From: Oscillospiraceae bacterium
Lineage (GTDB): Bacteria; Bacillota; Clostridia; Oscillospirales; Oscillospiraceae
Direction: 5' to 3'
Assembly (NCBI GenBank): GCA_017501805.1
Contig: JAFVWG010000234.1
Location: 1 to 27,816, forward strand
DNA length: 27,816 nucleotides
The position numbers and the translations under genes were made by a program. Shown here piece after piece: positions 19,029-26,627 of the stretch; position 1 is the stretch's first letter, and each line of letters opens with the position of its first letter. The notes below the pieces were generated by a model. That model was not told where the DNA came from and ran no database searches. It saw nothing but the letters and a program-made list of their open reading frames with translations.

Positions 19029-20019
19029 TGCGATCCCCCCTATCCAAGACTTCGCCCGGCTCCGGATCTTCGGTGGTGTAGTTCACCAGCGGTGCGCGGG
19101 AATCGACCTCGGCGCCTGCCTGATATTCGCCGTAAAATTCGTTCATATCCTTGATGAATTTACGGTTCAGCAGATGCAGCGGGATGTTCTGCGGGCAGAC
19201 TCGCGAGCATTCGCCGCAGTCGGTGCAGCGACCGGCAACGTGGTACGCGCGGATGATGTGGAACAGTTTCTCCTCGAATTCGTTCGCGGGAGATTTGTTT
19301 TCCACGCCGGATTTCGGATTGTCGAACACGCACTTTTCGCAGGTGCAGGCGGGGCATGCATCGCGGCAGGCGTTGCAGCGGATGCAGCGGGAAAGCTCGT
19401 TCTGCCAGAAGGCGTATCGCTCATCTGCGGTCATCGCCTCGATGCGCTCCACCTCGTCGAAACGGTTCGAGTCCAGAACATCGCCGTCTTCGCCCATCAG
19501 TTCATCGTAGGCCACGTGCTTTTTGCTCTTGCAATTCACGCAGCGCTCGGCGAGAACCTCTTTGGTTTCCACCGCAACGGGGGCATCATCGTACAGGGTG
19601 GAAACAAGCAGCTTGTCGCCGTCCGCTTTGATCGAAGCAATGCCGTCACCGCTGACCGCCTTGACCTTGGCAATATCCACCATACCCTCGCAGGGAATGC
19701 CGACGGCATATACCTTCTCGCGGTCGAAGCGATGCTCGGTCAGGAGCTGATTGAAACTGTAGGTGTCGCAAGGCTTCAAAAACACGAGGATCTTCCCCTC
19801 TGCCTTTGCCGCTTTGGAGACAAGATATTTCGAGAAGTTCGCACCGCAGAAATCATGGAACACAAAGCCGTCATTCAGTTCCTCGGCGGACTCGAAAACA
19901 GTAGGCGTAACATCGTAGTCAAACTCACCCTTGCCCCAGCCCAGAACCAGACTGACAGTTCCGTTGGAAAGGAGTTCCGATGCTTTTGCGATCAGCTGCT
20001 CACGCGTTACTTTTTGCAT
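19021..20019 (-). CDS. flxC: FlxC-like 4Fe-4S electron-transfer subunit
   Basis: 332 residues. The N-terminal region has GKILVFLKPCDTYSFNQLL (about 75-93), parallel to the RACDVRSFDVL segment of FlxB, so the two may be distant paralogues. Cysteine sites are CVNC (about 158), CIRCNACRDACPACTCEKC at about 212-230 and CTDCGECSRVCP at 265-276, enough for at least two [4Fe-4S] clusters. It is expected to link FlxB to FlxD/HdrA. It overlaps flxD by 13 bp and flxB by 8 bp. Confidence 0.8.
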   Translation of the reverse strand: MQKVTREQLIAKASELLSNGTVSLVLGWGKGEFDYDVTPTVFESAEELNDGFVFHDFCGANFSKYLVSKAAKAEGKILVFLKPCDTYSFNQLLTEHRFDREKVYAVGIPCEGMVDIAKVKAVSGDGIASIKADGDKLLVSTLYDDAPVAVETKEVLAERCVNCKSKKHVAYDELMGEDGDVLDSNRFDEVERIEAMTADERYAFWQNELSRCIRCNACRDACPACTCEKCVFDNPKSGVENKSPANEFEEKLFHIIRAYHVAGRCTDCGECSRVCPQNIPLHLLNRKFIKDMNEFYGEYQAGAEVDSRAPLVNYTTEDPEPGEVLDRGDRNA

Positions 20020-20441
20020 CTCAGATCCTCCAATCTCTTGTTTTCACCCAGTGCAGCCACCGTCTGAACGAAATCGTTCATCGTGGCGGCAAACTTTGCG
20101 CCTTCTGCGGCGGAGACCCATTCCACGCGGGTGCGTTCCTTCTCAATGCCGAGGAAGTCCAGCATGGAGAACAGCGCCGCCATGCGACGACGGGTGTAAT
20201 AGTTGCCCGACGTATAGTGGCAGTCGCCGGGATGGCAGCCGCAGAGGATCACGCCGTCGGCTCCGCGCTGGAACGCACGCAGAATAAACATGGGGTTCAC
20301 GCGGCAGGAGCACGGAACGCGAATAATTTTTACATCGGCAGGATAGGCCAGACGGTTGTTGCCCGCGAGGTCAGCACCTGCGTAAGAGCACCAGTTGCAG
20401 CAAAACGCAACGATGAGCGGCTTATATTCTTTTACTTGCAT
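20007..20441 (-). CDS. flxD: FlxD/MvhD-like [2Fe-2S] adaptor subunit
   Basis: 144 residues, a full-length MvhD/FlpD-family protein with FCCNWCSYAGAD near the N-terminus, VPCSCRVN and the CGCHPGDCHY motif in the middle. In methanogens MvhD connects the hydrogenase to HdrA; in FlxABCD-HdrABC it connects the NADH-oxidising subunits instead. No hydrogenase genes lie here, so the NADH route applies. GGAGG lies about ten bases before the ATG, inside the end of hdrA, which it overlaps by 10 bp. Confidence 0.9.
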   Translation of the reverse strand: MQVKEYKPLIVAFCCNWCSYAGADLAGNNRLAYPADVKIIRVPCSCRVNPMFILRAFQRGADGVILCGCHPGDCHYTSGNYYTRRRMAALFSMLDFLGIEKERTRVEWVSAAEGAKFAATMNDFVQTVAALGENKRLEDLRCKK

Positions 20442-22426
20442 ATTGCGTCAACCTCCGCCATAATTTGCAGGTTTGCAAAGCCCTTCAGATCCATCGCTCC
20501 CGACGGACACGCGACGGTGCAGGCGCCGCAGCCTTGACAAACCGCCGGATTGACCGACGCCACTCTTCTGAGCTTGGTCGTTCTGTCGGGCATGCGGAAT
20601 TCTTTTTCTTCGTACGTGATCGCGCCGTAGGGGCACACATTCGCGCAGGAAGAGCAGCCGTTGCACATCAGTTCGTTCGAGCTTGCAACGCAGGGGTTGC
20701 CCGTAAGCTTATCCTTTGCAAGCAGGCCGATCACCTTCGCAGCCGCCGCACTCGCCTGAGAAACCGTCTCGGGGATGTCCTTCGGTCCCTGGCAGGTGCC
20801 GGAGAGGAACACGCCTGCCGTGGGGCTTTCCACGGGGCGAAGCTTCGGGTGCGCTTCGGTGAAGAAGTCGTTGGTATCCATACTCGCGGTAAGCATCGTC
20901 GCAAGCGGACGAGCGGAGCGATCCGGTTCGATCGCCGCTGCCAGAACAACGAGGTCCGCGTCGATGTGCAGCTGCTTGTTTGCGAGCAGATCGGAGGCCT
21001 GCACCTTCAGTTTGTCGCCTTCGGGCGTCACCTTGCCGACCATACCCTTTATGTATTTCACGCCGTATTCTTCCACCGCACGGCGGTAGAACTCGTCAAA
21101 GTTCTTGCCGGGCGTTCTCACGTCGATGTAGAAGACATACACTTCCGTTTCGGGATATTTGTCCCGGACGAGCATCGCGTGCTTCGCCGTATACATGCAG
21201 CAGATCTTCGAGCAGTATTCCTTGCCCTTTTCGGCGCAGGCGTCACAGCGTGAACCGACGCACTGCACAAAGACGATCGTCTTGGGCGACTTGCCGTCGG
21301 ACGGACGCTCCAGATGACCGGCAGTCGGACCTGCGGCATTGGTAAGACGTTCAAATTCCAGAGACGTGATCACGTCTTTGGACTGGTTGTAGGCAAACTC
21401 GTCAAACTTGTCCATGCTGATGGGGTTAAAGCCGGTCGCCACAACGATCGCGCCGTATTTTTCCGCGATAAACTCATCTTTCTGGGTGTAGTCAATCGCA
21501 CCCACGGTGCAGAAGCGGGCGCAAAGACCGCACTTGCCGTTTTTCAGCATATTGCAGGCATTGGGGTCGATGGTAGCCACCTTCGGCACCGCCTGTGCAA
21601 AGGGAATGTAAACCGCCGTGCGATTGTCCATACCGAGGTTGAACTCGTTGGGGACTTTCTTCATCGGGCACATTTCAACGCAGGCGCCGCAGCCCGTGCA
21701 GATCTCTTCCTTGACATATCTTGCTTTCTTTTTGATCGTAACATCAAAGTTTCCGACGAAGCCCTTGATCTCCGAAACTTCACTGTAGGAGAAAATGCGG
21801 ATCTTGTCATTCTGCGCAACATCCACCATTTTGGGGGTCAGAATGCAGGCCGCGCAGTCGAGCGTCGGGAAGGTTTTATCCAGCTGCGCCATTTTGCCGC
21901 CGATGGTGGGCTTCTTTTCGACAATGTCGACCTCAAAGCCCGCGTCCGCGATGTCCAGAGCGGTCTGAATGCCGGCAATGCCGCCGCCGATCACCAGCGC
22001 GCGCTTGGTCACGGGCGTCTCACCGGGCGTGAGCGGAGCGTTCAGGTTCACCTTCGCGATCGCCGCCTTGCCGAGAATAATGGCCTTCTCGGTGCCGGTC
22101 ACCATATCCTTATGGACCCAGGAGCACTGCTCACGAATGTTGGCGATCTCGACCATATAGGGGTTGAGACCTGCCGCAGCCGCCGTCTTGCGGAAGGTGG
22201 CTTCGTGCATACGCGGCGAGCAGGAGCAAATCACGAGACCGGTAAGATTATGCTCCTTCACGGCATTGATGATCATTTCCTGACCTGCCTGAGAGCACAT
22301 ATATTGGTAATTGGCGGAAAAGACGACACCGGGTTCGTTTTTTAAGGCTTCGGATACTGCCTGCACATCGACCGTGCCTGCAATATTGCTGCCGCACCAA
22401 CATACAAAAACGCCAACTCTTTGCAT
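20432..22426 (-). CDS. hdrA: HdrA-like flavin and iron-sulfur subunit
   Basis: 664 residues. N-terminal HdrA domain with CWCG (9-12), Cys44 and CSCSPRMHE (67-75); FAD Rossmann motif GGGIAG at 147-152; TLDCAAC (188-194); an inserted ferredoxin domain with CTGCGACVEMCP from 243 and a second half near 300; a long flavin domain; and a C-terminal ferredoxin with CNGCSSCANVCP and CQGCGACTVACP. In methanogen HdrABC the HdrA flavin is the bifurcation site, sending one electron to HdrB and one to ferredoxin. The same role here is inferred from the family and operon. GGAGG precedes the ATG; hdrC ends 14 bp upstream. Confidence 0.93.
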   Translation of the reverse strand: MQRVGVFVCWCGSNIAGTVDVQAVSEALKNEPGVVFSANYQYMCSQAGQEMIINAVKEHNLTGLVICSCSPRMHEATFRKTAAAAGLNPYMVEIANIREQCSWVHKDMVTGTEKAIILGKAAIAKVNLNAPLTPGETPVTKRALVIGGGIAGIQTALDIADAGFEVDIVEKKPTIGGKMAQLDKTFPTLDCAACILTPKMVDVAQNDKIRIFSYSEVSEIKGFVGNFDVTIKKKARYVKEEICTGCGACVEMCPMKKVPNEFNLGMDNRTAVYIPFAQAVPKVATIDPNACNMLKNGKCGLCARFCTVGAIDYTQKDEFIAEKYGAIVVATGFNPISMDKFDEFAYNQSKDVITSLEFERLTNAAGPTAGHLERPSDGKSPKTIVFVQCVGSRCDACAEKGKEYCSKICCMYTAKHAMLVRDKYPETEVYVFYIDVRTPGKNFDEFYRRAVEEYGVKYIKGMVGKVTPEGDKLKVQASDLLANKQLHIDADLVVLAAAIEPDRSARPLATMLTASMDTNDFFTEAHPKLRPVESPTAGVFLSGTCQGPKDIPETVSQASAAAAKVIGLLAKDKLTGNPCVASSNELMCNGCSSCANVCPYGAITYEEKEFRMPDRTTKLRRVASVNPAVCQGCGACTVACPSGAMDLKGFANLQIMAEVDAICK

Positions 22427-22440
22427 TTGTCTTTTCCTCC

Positions 22441-22830
22441 TTACTTGCTGTATTTTCTGAATGCGCTGACCAGCAGCTGCTGCGGGATGTCCTCGTCCAG
22501 CAGGGCGGGCACATCGTCAGCCGTCATACGGTTCGCACCCTGTTTTCTGATCACGCTCAGGCGCACGGCCTCCACCAGCTTGGCGGGCTCCACGCTTCTG
22601 GGGCATCTGTCCACACAGGCGAAGCAGGACAGGCACTTGTAGAGCGATTCCGAGTTGAGCAGCGGCTCAATGTCACCCGTCTCCACCATGCTGACGAACT
22701 GATGAGGATGATACTCCATCTCGTCAAAGGCAGGGCAGGTGGCGGTGCACTTGCCGCATTTCATACATTTCCGGGGATTCACACCGCTCTGGCGGATCAG
22801 TTCCTCGCGAAGATACTTGTTGTTATGCAT
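22441..22830 (-). CDS. hdrC: HdrC-like iron-sulfur subunit
   Basis: 129 residues with two CxxCxxCxxxCP motifs, Cys22-25-28-32 and Cys66-69-72-76, binding two [4Fe-4S] clusters. It relays electrons between HdrA and HdrB. A membrane segment, found in HdrE-linked systems, is missing, so the complex should be soluble. AAAGGAGG lies seven bases before the ATG. It overlaps the hdrB stop by 8 bp. Confidence 0.92.
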   Translation of the reverse strand: MHNNKYLREELIRQSGVNPRKCMKCGKCTATCPAFDEMEYHPHQFVSMVETGDIEPLLNSESLYKCLSCFACVDRCPRSVEPAKLVEAVRLSVIRKQGANRMTADDVPALLDEDIPQQLLVSAFRKYSK

Positions 22831-23614
22831 TTGTATCCTCCTTTACGCCGAGCGCCTCTGCCAAAAGTTCGGTGATATACACCACGGGAATATCCGCTCC
22901 GTTTTTCACCAGATTGTACTTGCACAGCGGGCAAGCCGTGATCAGCATCTGTGCGCCCTGCGCTTTTGCATTGTTCACAACGGCATTGCTCTTTTCTTTT
23001 GCAAGTTCGGGGCTTTCCACGCTGACATAGCCGCCGCAGCACTCATTGCGCATCGCGTACACGACCGGTTCTGCGCCGAGCGCCTTGATAAAATCCTCCA
23101 TAATGGTGGGATTTTCGGGATCGTCCATCTGCATCACGCTGTTCGGTCTGAGCAGCAGGCAGCCGTAATACGCCGCGATCTTCTTCCCCGCAAGCGGGTT
23201 TACGATCTTTTCCTTCAGCGCGTCAAAGCCGACAAGATCGCGCAGCATCTCCAGATAATGATACACCTTCGTCTCGCCGAGATACGCATCCTCTTCGTCC
23301 ATATAGCGGCTGACCTTGTCGGAAAATTCCGCATCGGTCTGCATGGCGTGATTGGTCTGCTTGATAACATTGTGGCAAGCCGAGCAAACGGTCACGAGCG
23401 GCTGTTCCTTTCTGTGCGCATCCTTCAGCGCACGGACGGAGGAAAGTTTCGTTGCAATCTCATCTTTCGCGGTAGTAAACACACCGCCGCAGCATTGCCA
23501 GTTTTCAATTTCTTCGAGCGTGACTCCCAGCGCCTCCGCGGATTTGCGTGCATACAGATCCAGCTCCTTGGCCTTGTTCTTCAGCGTACAGCCCGGAAAA
23601 TATGCAACCTTCAT
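22823..23614 (-). CDS. hdrB: HdrB-like CCG-domain subunit
   Basis: 263 residues with two complete CCG motifs: Cys9, Cys41-Cys42, Cys77-Cys80, and Cys152, Cys192-Cys193, Cys228-Cys231. In methanogen HdrB these bind two noncubane [4Fe-4S] clusters that split the CoM-S-S-CoB disulfide. Because all cysteines are kept, the clusters are probably functional, yet a clostridium has no CoM/CoB. The natural acceptor could be FrdB, or a disulfide carrier encoded elsewhere. It follows fumC by 15 bp. Confidence 0.92.
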   Translation of the reverse strand: MKVAYFPGCTLKNKAKELDLYARKSAEALGVTLEEIENWQCCGGVFTTAKDEIATKLSSVRALKDAHRKEQPLVTVCSACHNVIKQTNHAMQTDAEFSDKVSRYMDEEDAYLGETKVYHYLEMLRDLVGFDALKEKIVNPLAGKKIAAYYGCLLLRPNSVMQMDDPENPTIMEDFIKALGAEPVVYAMRNECCGGYVSVESPELAKEKSNAVVNNAKAQGAQMLITACPLCKYNLVKNGADIPVVYITELLAEALGVKEDTNA

Positions 23615-23629
23615 GTTTATACCTCCGAA

Positions 23630-25006
23630 TCAAACCATTTCTTCGGGATGGAATACCTCGTCAAATTTTTCTGCCGTCAGGAAGCCGAGCTCCACGCAGG
23701 CTTCTTTCAGGGAAATGTCGTCCTTGAACGCCTTCTTCACGGTCTTGGCGGCGTTTTCGTATCCGATGTAGGGATTGAGTGCCGTAACGAGCATCAGGGA
23801 GTTGTGCAGATTGTGGTGCATCTTTTCTTTGTTCGCCTTGATTCCGACCGCGCAGTTCTTGTTGAAGGAGCGGATCGCTTCCGCCATCAGTCTCGCCGAC
23901 TGCAGGAAGTTGTAGATGCAGACCGGCATAAAGACGTTCAGTTCAAAGTTGCCCTGCGAAGCGGCAAGACCCACCGCAACATCGTTGCCCATAACCTGAA
24001 CCGCGACCATCGTGACCGCCTCGCACTGGGTGGGATTCACCTTGCCGGGCATAATGGAGGAGCCGGGCTCGTTTTCGGGAATAAAGATCTCGCCGAGACC
24101 GTCACGCGGACCGGAAGCCAGCCAGCGCACGTCGTTTGCGATCTTCATCATATCGGCAGCCAGCGCCTTGATCGCGCCGTGGGCAAACACAAGCTCATCC
24201 TTGGAGGTGAGTGCGTGGAATTTGTTGGAAGCGGTGACAAAGGGCTTTTTCGTGATGTTGCCCACTTCCGCGGCAACCGTCTCGGAAAAAGCGGGGGGCG
24301 CGTTGAGACCCGTGCCGACCGCCGTTCCGCCGAGTGCAAGCTCATACAGAGGCTCGATGGAGCGCTTGATCAGTTCAATGTCCTTTTCGAGGCTGGAGCG
24401 CCAGCCGCTGATCTCCTGGCTGAACTTGATGGGCGTGGCATCCTGCAGATGGGTACGTCCGCTCTTGACGATGCCTTCGTTTTCTTCCTCAAGTCTCTTG
24501 AAAGTCGCAACCAGCTCCTCGACGGCGGGGATCAGCTTATCTTCCAGAATGAGCACCGCCGCGATATGCATCGCCGTGGGGAAGGTGTCGTTGGAGGACT
24601 GGCTCATATTGACGTCATCGTTGGGATGCAGCAGCTTCTTGCCGAGGATCTCATTGCCTCTGTTGGCGATGACCTCGTTTGCGTTCATGTTGGACTGCGT
24701 GCCGGAGCCCGTCTGCCACACGACCAGCGGGAAGTTGTCGTTGAGTTTGCCCGCCATAATTTCATCGCAGGCGGCCTTGATCGCCTCCAGCTTTTCTGCG
24801 GTCATCTTCTCCGGACGCAGGGCGTTGTTGGTGATGGCGGCGGCCTTTTTCAGCACGCCGAACGCGTGAATGATCTCGCCGGGCATCGTCTCGATGCCCA
24901 CACCGATCTCGAAATTCTCGTGACTTCTCTGCGTCTGCGCAGCCCAAAGTTTATCGGCAGGCACCTTCACTTCACCCATAGAGTCGTGTTCGATACGATA
25001 GTCCAT
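23630..25006 (-). CDS. fumC: Fumarate hydratase, class II
   Basis: 458 residues, matching the iron-free homotetrameric class. Motifs in order: the SGTQSNMNANEV substrate loop, SSNDTFPTAMHIAA, GRTHLQDATPI with the catalytic His region, GGTAVGTGLN and the superfamily signature GSSIMPGKVNPTQCEA. It converts malate to fumarate. Class II enzymes are oxygen-stable, unlike the two-subunit iron-sulfur fumarases more usual in Clostridia. It follows the malate dehydrogenase gene by 28 bp and supplies the substrate of the frdBA products. Confidence 0.95.
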   Translation of the reverse strand: MDYRIEHDSMGEVKVPADKLWAAQTQRSHENFEIGVGIETMPGEIIHAFGVLKKAAAITNNALRPEKMTAEKLEAIKAACDEIMAGKLNDNFPLVVWQTGSGTQSNMNANEVIANRGNEILGKKLLHPNDDVNMSQSSNDTFPTAMHIAAVLILEDKLIPAVEELVATFKRLEEENEGIVKSGRTHLQDATPIKFSQEISGWRSSLEKDIELIKRSIEPLYELALGGTAVGTGLNAPPAFSETVAAEVGNITKKPFVTASNKFHALTSKDELVFAHGAIKALAADMMKIANDVRWLASGPRDGLGEIFIPENEPGSSIMPGKVNPTQCEAVTMVAVQVMGNDVAVGLAASQGNFELNVFMPVCIYNFLQSARLMAEAIRSFNKNCAVGIKANKEKMHHNLHNSLMLVTALNPYIGYENAAKTVKKAFKDDISLKEACVELGFLTAEKFDEVFHPEEMV

Positions 25007-25034
25007 TTTCTTATACCTCTTTCCGAATTAAATT

Positions 25035-25976
25035 TTAGATATTCAAGGTTTTGATCAGATCTTTCAGGACCTTTGCACTTTTATGCAGCGCCGCAATTTC
25101 CTCCTCGTTCAGGGGGAGTATGACCTTGGCGTATGCGCCCTTTTTGCCCACAACGTTGAGCAGGCTCAGACAGACATCGTCAACGCCGTATTCGCCGTTC
25201 ACCAAAGTCGAAACGGTGAGCATCGTCTCAACGCCGCTGAGCAGACACTTGCAGATATGGCACACCGAGATCGAGACCGCGTAGAAGGTAGCGCCCTTGC
25301 GCTGAATGATCCGCGAGCCGGAGGTGCGCATATACTCTTCCACTTCGCTCTTAACGAAATCGGGATATTCCGTCTTGCTCTGGATCGCGTCCTTAAAGGC
25401 CTCGATCGGCACATTGGAAATGTTGGCAAGCGACCAGGGGACGAAGGAATTGTCGCCGTGTTCGCCGAGCACGTAGGCGTGCACGTTTTTCTGGTTCACG
25501 GTGTAGTATTCCGAGATGCGCGAGCGCAGTCTTGCCGTATCGAGGACCGTGCCCGAGCCGATGACGCGCTCCTTGGGCAGCCCCGTGTGCTTGAGGAACA
25601 CATAGGTCAGAACGTCAACGGGGTTGCTGACGATGATGTAAGTAGCATTGGGCGCGACGGGGACGATCTTGTCGGCAATGCTCTTGATGATCTCCACGTT
25701 GGCCTGTGCAAGATCGTGACGGGACTGACCGGGCTTTCTCGCGATGCCAGAAGTGATGACCACGATTTCCGAATTTCTGGCGTCGGCATACGAGCCGGCG
25801 TAAATATCCACAGGCGTGCAGAAGCAGGTGCCCTGTCTGATGTCCATTGCTTCGCCGAGTGACTTTTCCTGATTGATATCGATCATAACGATTTCGGAAG
25901 CAATTCCCATCGTAGTAAGCGTGTATGCGATCGTGGATCCGACGTTGCCCGATCCGATAACGGTGATTTTGCTCAT
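25035..25976 (-). CDS. mdh: Malate dehydrogenase (LDH/MDH family)
   Basis: 313 residues. NAD-binding GSGNVGS (8-14) with Asp33, consistent with NADH over NADPH; active-site loop ARKPGQSR with Arg80 and Arg86; catalytic GEHGD with His173. The residue at the classical specificity position (Gln102 in Bacillus LDH) is Arg80 here, which favours oxaloacetate/malate. Some clostridial lactate dehydrogenases also have Arg there, so the call rests partly on context: next to fumarase and in the same run as PEPCK and fumarate reductase. The 78-bp gap upstream holds a small hairpin but no clear promoter or terminator. Confidence 0.78.
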   Translation of the reverse strand: MSKITVIGSGNVGSTIAYTLTTMGIASEIVMIDINQEKSLGEAMDIRQGTCFCTPVDIYAGSYADARNSEIVVITSGIARKPGQSRHDLAQANVEIIKSIADKIVPVAPNATYIIVSNPVDVLTYVFLKHTGLPKERVIGSGTVLDTARLRSRISEYYTVNQKNVHAYVLGEHGDNSFVPWSLANISNVPIEAFKDAIQSKTEYPDFVKSEVEEYMRTSGSRIIQRKGATFYAVSISVCHICKCLLSGVETMLTVSTLVNGEYGVDDVCLSLLNVVGKKGAYAKVILPLNEEEIAALHKSAKVLKDLIKTLNI

Positions 25977-26054
25977 AGTTTTTTCCGCCTTTCATCTTTC
26001 TGCGATCCGTCCGCGGCATCCGCGTCTGTTCGCATATTTCTCTGCTTCTCTTTT

Positions 26055-26594
26055 TCAGAAGTATGTGATGCTTATTTTTTTGCCCATCTTTTCAAGGCAG
26101 TCGGCAAGCTCTTCCGCAAGGTGCATCTTCACGTCAAAGCCGATCGGAAGATCCGGCGTTTCGTGGGCGGGGTTTACCGCTCTGCCGATGTAGAGGTGAA
26201 TATCGCTTGCCTCTCCGAAGAGTGCTCTGCTCAAAAGCGAAGCGCCGTCCTTTTGACATTGCCACGTTTCGCAAAGCCGTTTTTCTCCGAGGAGATCCTT
26301 CGCGTATTCCAGCACGCGCCCGACGGTGATCACACCTTCGGTGACGAGATCCGCACCCTCCAGCTCCGCCGTAGGCGGGATATCCTCGTCCTCATAATCA
26401 AGGCTTGCCGCCAGCGGTTTTTTCAAAAACGCTGCCGCGATGCCGGCGGTTGTGCCGCCGCAGATCATGTGCATCCCCTCCTCCGAGAAGAAGCGGGAAA
26501 GCATCCGGTCGGCATCGGCACGGTCGGACGGCGGACCGAAGAGCACATTCACGCGGACGGCGCCGCCGTCCGTCTTATCTCCGCAGTATTCCAT
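26055..26594 (-). CDS. Stand-alone C-terminal domain of hydrogenase-linked SpoIIE-like protein
   Basis: 179 residues. The sequence from about residue 43, ICGGTTAGIAAAFLKKPL, through IPPTAELEGADLVTEGVIT to LYIGRAVNPAHETPDLPIG, corresponds to the C-terminal region of the SpoIIE-family proteins commonly encoded near [FeFe]-hydrogenases in Clostridia. The PP2C phosphatase catalytic half that normally precedes it is missing. It is not a sequencing remnant of the neighbour: it has its own AAGGAGA site and ATG, and only 33 bp separate it from the upstream gene. Function unknown; a redox- or nucleotide-responsive signalling role is possible. Family recall is from memory. Confidence 0.7.
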   Translation of the reverse strand: MEYCGDKTDGGAVRVNVLFGPPSDRADADRMLSRFFSEEGMHMICGGTTAGIAAAFLKKPLAASLDYEDEDIPPTAELEGADLVTEGVITVGRVLEYAKDLLGEKRLCETWQCQKDGASLLSRALFGEASDIHLYIGRAVNPAHETPDLPIGFDVKMHLAEELADCLEKMGKKISITYF

Positions 26595-26627
26595 CGGTCT
26601 GTCTCCTTCGTCTGCCCTCGCGGGTGC

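Noticed and set aside
17174..20019. Anaerobic sulfite reductase (AsrABC) operon
   Set aside because: FlxA and FlxB resemble AsrB and AsrA, but no siroheme-binding AsrC is present and the neighbours are hdr and frd genes.
20007..20441. [NiFe]-hydrogenase delta subunit (MvhD) implying an Mvh-type hydrogenase
   Set aside because: No MvhA/MvhG-type genes are near; the adjacent FAD/NAD and ferredoxin subunits identify the FlxABCD arrangement instead.
22739..25054. 771-residue plus-strand frame opposite hdrB and fumC
   Set aside because: Spans several clear minus-strand genes and has no domain of its own.
25977..26054. Promoter or terminator separating rex-linked genes from mdh
   Set aside because: Only a 5-bp hairpin (CGCGG-ATG-CCGCG) without a T-tract, and no convincing -35/-10 pair, were found; a weak promoter cannot be fully excluded.
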